DNA of 23,309 bases, from IMG/VR virus record IMGVR_UViG_3300030116_000046, positions 1-23,309 of that record; one strand, written 5' to 3'. This DNA comes from a virus. The translations under genes were made by a program, and so were the position numbers. Below the pieces are notes generated by a model, which saw nothing but the letters and a program-made list of their open reading frames with translations, had not been told where the DNA came from and ran no database searches. Below are positions 21,501 to 23,309 of this stretch, piece by piece. How positions within the stretch are numbered: the first letter of the stretch is position 1; the number at the start of each line of letters is the position of its first letter.

Positions 21501-21603
21501 AATCTTTCCCCTCGATACCCTGTATTTCTCCGAGGCAATACAGGTCGCCGTTTATATGTCTGTCCTGACACTACTTTATGTTTTATACAAGAGGTTCAAA
21601 TGA
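21487..21603 (+). CDS. 38-residue single-pass membrane protein
   Basis: The frame MLADEIFPLDTLYFSEAIQV, then AVYMSVLTLLYVLYKRFK, has an acidic N-terminus, one hydrophobic helix at about residues 18-34 and a basic C-terminus. By the positive-inside rule the C-terminus would be cytoplasmic. The start overlaps the DUF6378-like gene by 14 bases behind GGGGA, and the stop overlaps the next ATG by four bases (ATGA). No family is recognised. It could be a membrane anchor, an exclusion protein or a small holin-like protein, but its early location argues against lysis. Confidence 0.55.
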   Translation: MLADEIFPLDTLYFSEAIQVAVYMSVLTLLYVLYKRFK

Positions 21604-21866
21604 TAGAGGGTTCCACACCATCACTGCCATTCCAGGTTTTTATGCAAGGCTTGGAGGACGTATTCGGCCTAGACAAATCGGTAAAGCCATTCCTACAGCA
21701 AATGGCTGAACTCAATAACAAGCCAGCGGAGTACTTTATCTGCATGGCCCTTGAAGAGTTCAAGATGTACCTTGACCAAGAGCCACATTTTGATGTAGAA
21801 TTAGAAGAGGAAGACGATGACGACGATGGTCTTAATCGTATGCTTGGAAAAAAGGCGAACCATTGA
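21600..21866 (+). CDS. Acidic hypothetical early protein, 88 residues
   Basis: The sequence begins MIEGSTPSLPFQVFMQGLED and continues VFGLDKSVKPFLQQMAELNN, a helical region, then YFICMALEEFKMYLDQEPHF and an acidic run with five consecutive Asp (EEEDDDDDGLNRM). Nothing catalytic is recognised. The acidic tail could mimic DNA or bind a basic partner. The start is coupled to the membrane-protein gene by ATGA and the stop is directly followed by the next ATG with no spacing. Confidence 0.7.
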   Translation: MIEGSTPSLPFQVFMQGLEDVFGLDKSVKPFLQQMAELNNKPAEYFICMALEEFKMYLDQEPHFDVELEEEDDDDDGLNRMLGKKANH

Positions 21867-22037
21867 ATGAAGCTGTACACCGACGACGAGCAGTTTGATA
21901 CTTTACACGCAGCTGTGGACAAGGCTAGGAAAAACGCCAAGGAGGTCAAAGTGCCAAGACAGGCCTTGTTGAACTTGCTGATGGACCATGCAAATATGTA
22001 TGGCAGATTGAAGCAGATGGGAGAGATGGATGAGTGA
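21867..22037 (+). CDS. Small hypothetical early protein, 56 residues
   Basis: The frame MKLYTDDEQFDTLHAAVDKA, RKNAKEVKVPRQALLNLLMD, then HANMYGRLKQMGEMDE is helical with a basic middle. VKVPRQALLNLLMDH resembles the second half of small ribbon-helix-helix or helix-turn-helix proteins, but the match is too short to call. It begins directly after the previous TGA and overlaps the primase start by eight bases, so translation is probably coupled. It could serve as a replication accessory or regulator; no direct evidence. Confidence 0.65.
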   Translation: MKLYTDDEQFDTLHAAVDKARKNAKEVKVPRQALLNLLMDHANMYGRLKQMGEMDE

Positions 22038-23309
22038 TGTCGTAGCAGTCAAAACACACCAACCCTGTGACCAATGCGGGTCATCAGATGCCCTAGCAAT
22101 CTACGACGATGGTCACACCTATTGCTTCAGCTGTAACAGCTACGGCAGTGACAAAGAGGATTATATGGAACCTTTGAGGAAAAAATCCAAACCAGACACA
22201 CCTTGGTCCGCTAGGAATATATCCACGGCAGTCCAAGACTTGTACGGAGTGACCGCATCTGATCTAAGAGTTGTTTTCCCATACTACGACGGTGATGGTA
22301 TGCGGACTGCATCAAAGGTAAGATTGCAGGGAAAGGAGTTCAAGACAGAGGGAGACTTTAAGAATACAGTTCTATTCGGAGCGCACACCTTGGGCAAGGA
22401 TGTCGGGGTAAGCTCCAATACCCTGATCGTCACCGAGGGCGAGGCAGATGCACTGGCGGCGTTTCAAATGGCTAACAGCGTCTCTCCAGATGCTAAGACC
22501 TACAGTAAGGGCAACTATTCGTCCAAGATTGTCCACGCCATGTCCATACGATCAGGACAGGCAAGCGCAGAGCGTGACTTCAAAAACAATCTTGAACTCC
22601 TGGAGAGGTTCAAGCGGGTGTTCATATGCTTCGATGCAGAGCCAGAAGCTCGACAGAACGCTGAACGCTGCGCCAGATTGCTCCGACCCGGCAAGGCATA
22701 CATCGTAGAGCTAGAACACAAGGACGCTTGTGAGTACACCTCCAAGGGCCTACACAATGAGTTCATAGCACGGTTGAAGAATACCCAATGCTACACCCCA
22801 GCTGGTATACGCAATGCTGCCACAGACTTCAACGGGCTGTGGTCAGAGCAGAACTTACGCAGTATCCCCTTTCCCTTTCCACAGCTGCAAAGCAAGACGC
22901 TTGGCACTAGGGCTAGGGAGATCGTCACGTGGGCAGCTGGCACTGGCGTTGGCAAGAGTTCCTTGCTAAGGGAGCTACAGCACTACTACCTCAAAAACAC
23001 TGATCAAAATATTGGCATCATTGCCCTTGAAGAATCAGTGGATCGCACTAGGCGTGGCATCCTGTCCGTTGAGGCCAATGATCGTCTGCATCTTAATGAA
23101 GTATTCGAGAAGTATTCGAGAGAACAGATCAGGGAGTACTTCGACAATACTTTAGGAACCGGACGAGTATTTATCTACGACCACTTCGGGTCACTGGAGA
23201 TGGACGACCTTCTGGATCGTGTACGGTACATGGTACAGGGTTTAGATTGTCAAGTGATATTTATCGATCACCTGAGCATCCTAGTGTCTGGATTGGAGAT
23301 CACTGACGA
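22030..23309 (+). CDS. Primase-helicase, T7 gp4-like; partial, 3' end outside window
   Basis: The visible 426 residues start at ATG 22030 behind GGGAGAG. The zinc-binding domain has Cys13, 16, 32 and 35 (CDQCGSSDALAIYDDG, then YCFSCN), close to T7 gp4. The TOPRIM primase domain shows VTEGEADALAA (134-144) with Glu136, Glu138 and Asp140 in the expected places. FICFDAEPEARQNAE (198-212) has D-A-E where relatives have D-x-D. The helicase domain begins with KTLGTRAREIVTWAAGTGVG; Walker A is GTGVGKSS (304-311), followed by IGIIALEESVDRTRRGI and Walker B QVIFIDHLS (408-416). It would unwind DNA and make primers at the fork. The C-terminal part, including the T7 polymerase-binding tail if present, is beyond the edge. 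Confidence 0.92.
   Translation, partial: MSDVVAVKTHQPCDQCGSSDALAIYDDGHTYCFSCNSYGSDKEDYMEPLRKKSKPDTPWSARNISTAVQDLYGVTASDLRVVFPYYDGDGMRTASKVRLQGKEFKTEGDFKNTVLFGAHTLGKDVGVSSNTLIVTEGEADALAAFQMANSVSPDAKTYSKGNYSSKIVHAMSIRSGQASAERDFKNNLELLERFKRVFICFDAEPEARQNAERCARLLRPGKAYIVELEHKDACEYTSKGLHNEFIARLKNTQCYTPAGIRNAATDFNGLWSEQNLRSIPFPFPQLQSKTLGTRAREIVTWAAGTGVGKSSLLRELQHYYLKNTDQNIGIIALEESVDRTRRGILSVEANDRLHLNEVFEKYSREQIREYFDNTLGTGRVFIYDHFGSLEMDDLLDRVRYMVQGLDCQVIFIDHLSILVSGLEITD

Noticed and set aside
22515-22766. Minus-strand ORF of 83 residues opposite the primase
   Set aside because: It is antisense to the TOPRIM region, which has conserved motifs in the plus frame; no other minus-strand genes exist there.

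Overview
This window is part of the genome of a tailed double-stranded DNA phage. It carries no bacterial housekeeping genes, no rRNA and no tRNA that I can find. All genes from base 1 to about 18.3 kb read on the minus strand and encode virion proteins. All genes from about 18.95 kb to the end read on the plus strand and are early or replication genes. The parts seen suggest a podovirus-like particle: a P22-type portal, a major capsid protein and head-tail adaptor resembling those of phage SU10, a probable beta-rich tail nozzle protein, long side fibres, no tail tube or tape-measure gene, and a T7 gp4-like primase-helicase. The gene repertoire (DUF7483-like fibre end, DUF4376, GP88-like Cys-rich protein, tiny Lys/Arg-rich proteins) recalls phages of marine or alphaproteobacterial hosts. 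That host guess comes from memory of families, not from a search.

Minus-strand late operon, in transcription order from 18.33 kb down to 1: a near-perfect sigma70 promoter, a possible 45-residue leader ORF, small and large terminase, three overlapping tiny basic proteins, portal, a small beta-rich virion protein, then a roughly 6.5 kb adhesion cassette (repeat fibre, 1319-residue lectin-like fibre, DUF4376 protein, secreted small protein, tail collar protein). Two more small basic proteins follow, then a small helical protein, scaffold, major capsid protein, a hairpin that could be a terminator, a small protein, adaptor, small protein, nozzle or stabilisation protein, small protein, GNAT-like protein, and finally a Gln-rich protein entering a peptidase S74 (intramolecular chaperone) domain, cut by the window edge. 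The genes overlap or abut almost everywhere, so they are probably co-transcribed. The fibre cassette between portal and scaffold is an unusual order.

The 18,369-18,898 region between the divergent promoters has no convincing gene. It holds two families of short repeats (GAACAAAAG and TGCAACA-N-TGTTGCA) that look like operators or origin iterons. The plus-strand early operon starts at a sigma70-like promoter at 18.9 kb and encodes many proteins of under 100 residues. Three of its gene junctions carry the same long hairpin, starting at or within the stop codon of the upstream gene and showing compensatory base changes. A further promoter-like site with three CTCTATAGAG palindromes precedes a second group of early genes that leads into the primase-helicase, which runs off the right edge. 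No integrase, repressor, DNA polymerase, RNA polymerase, endolysin or holin is recognised in this window.
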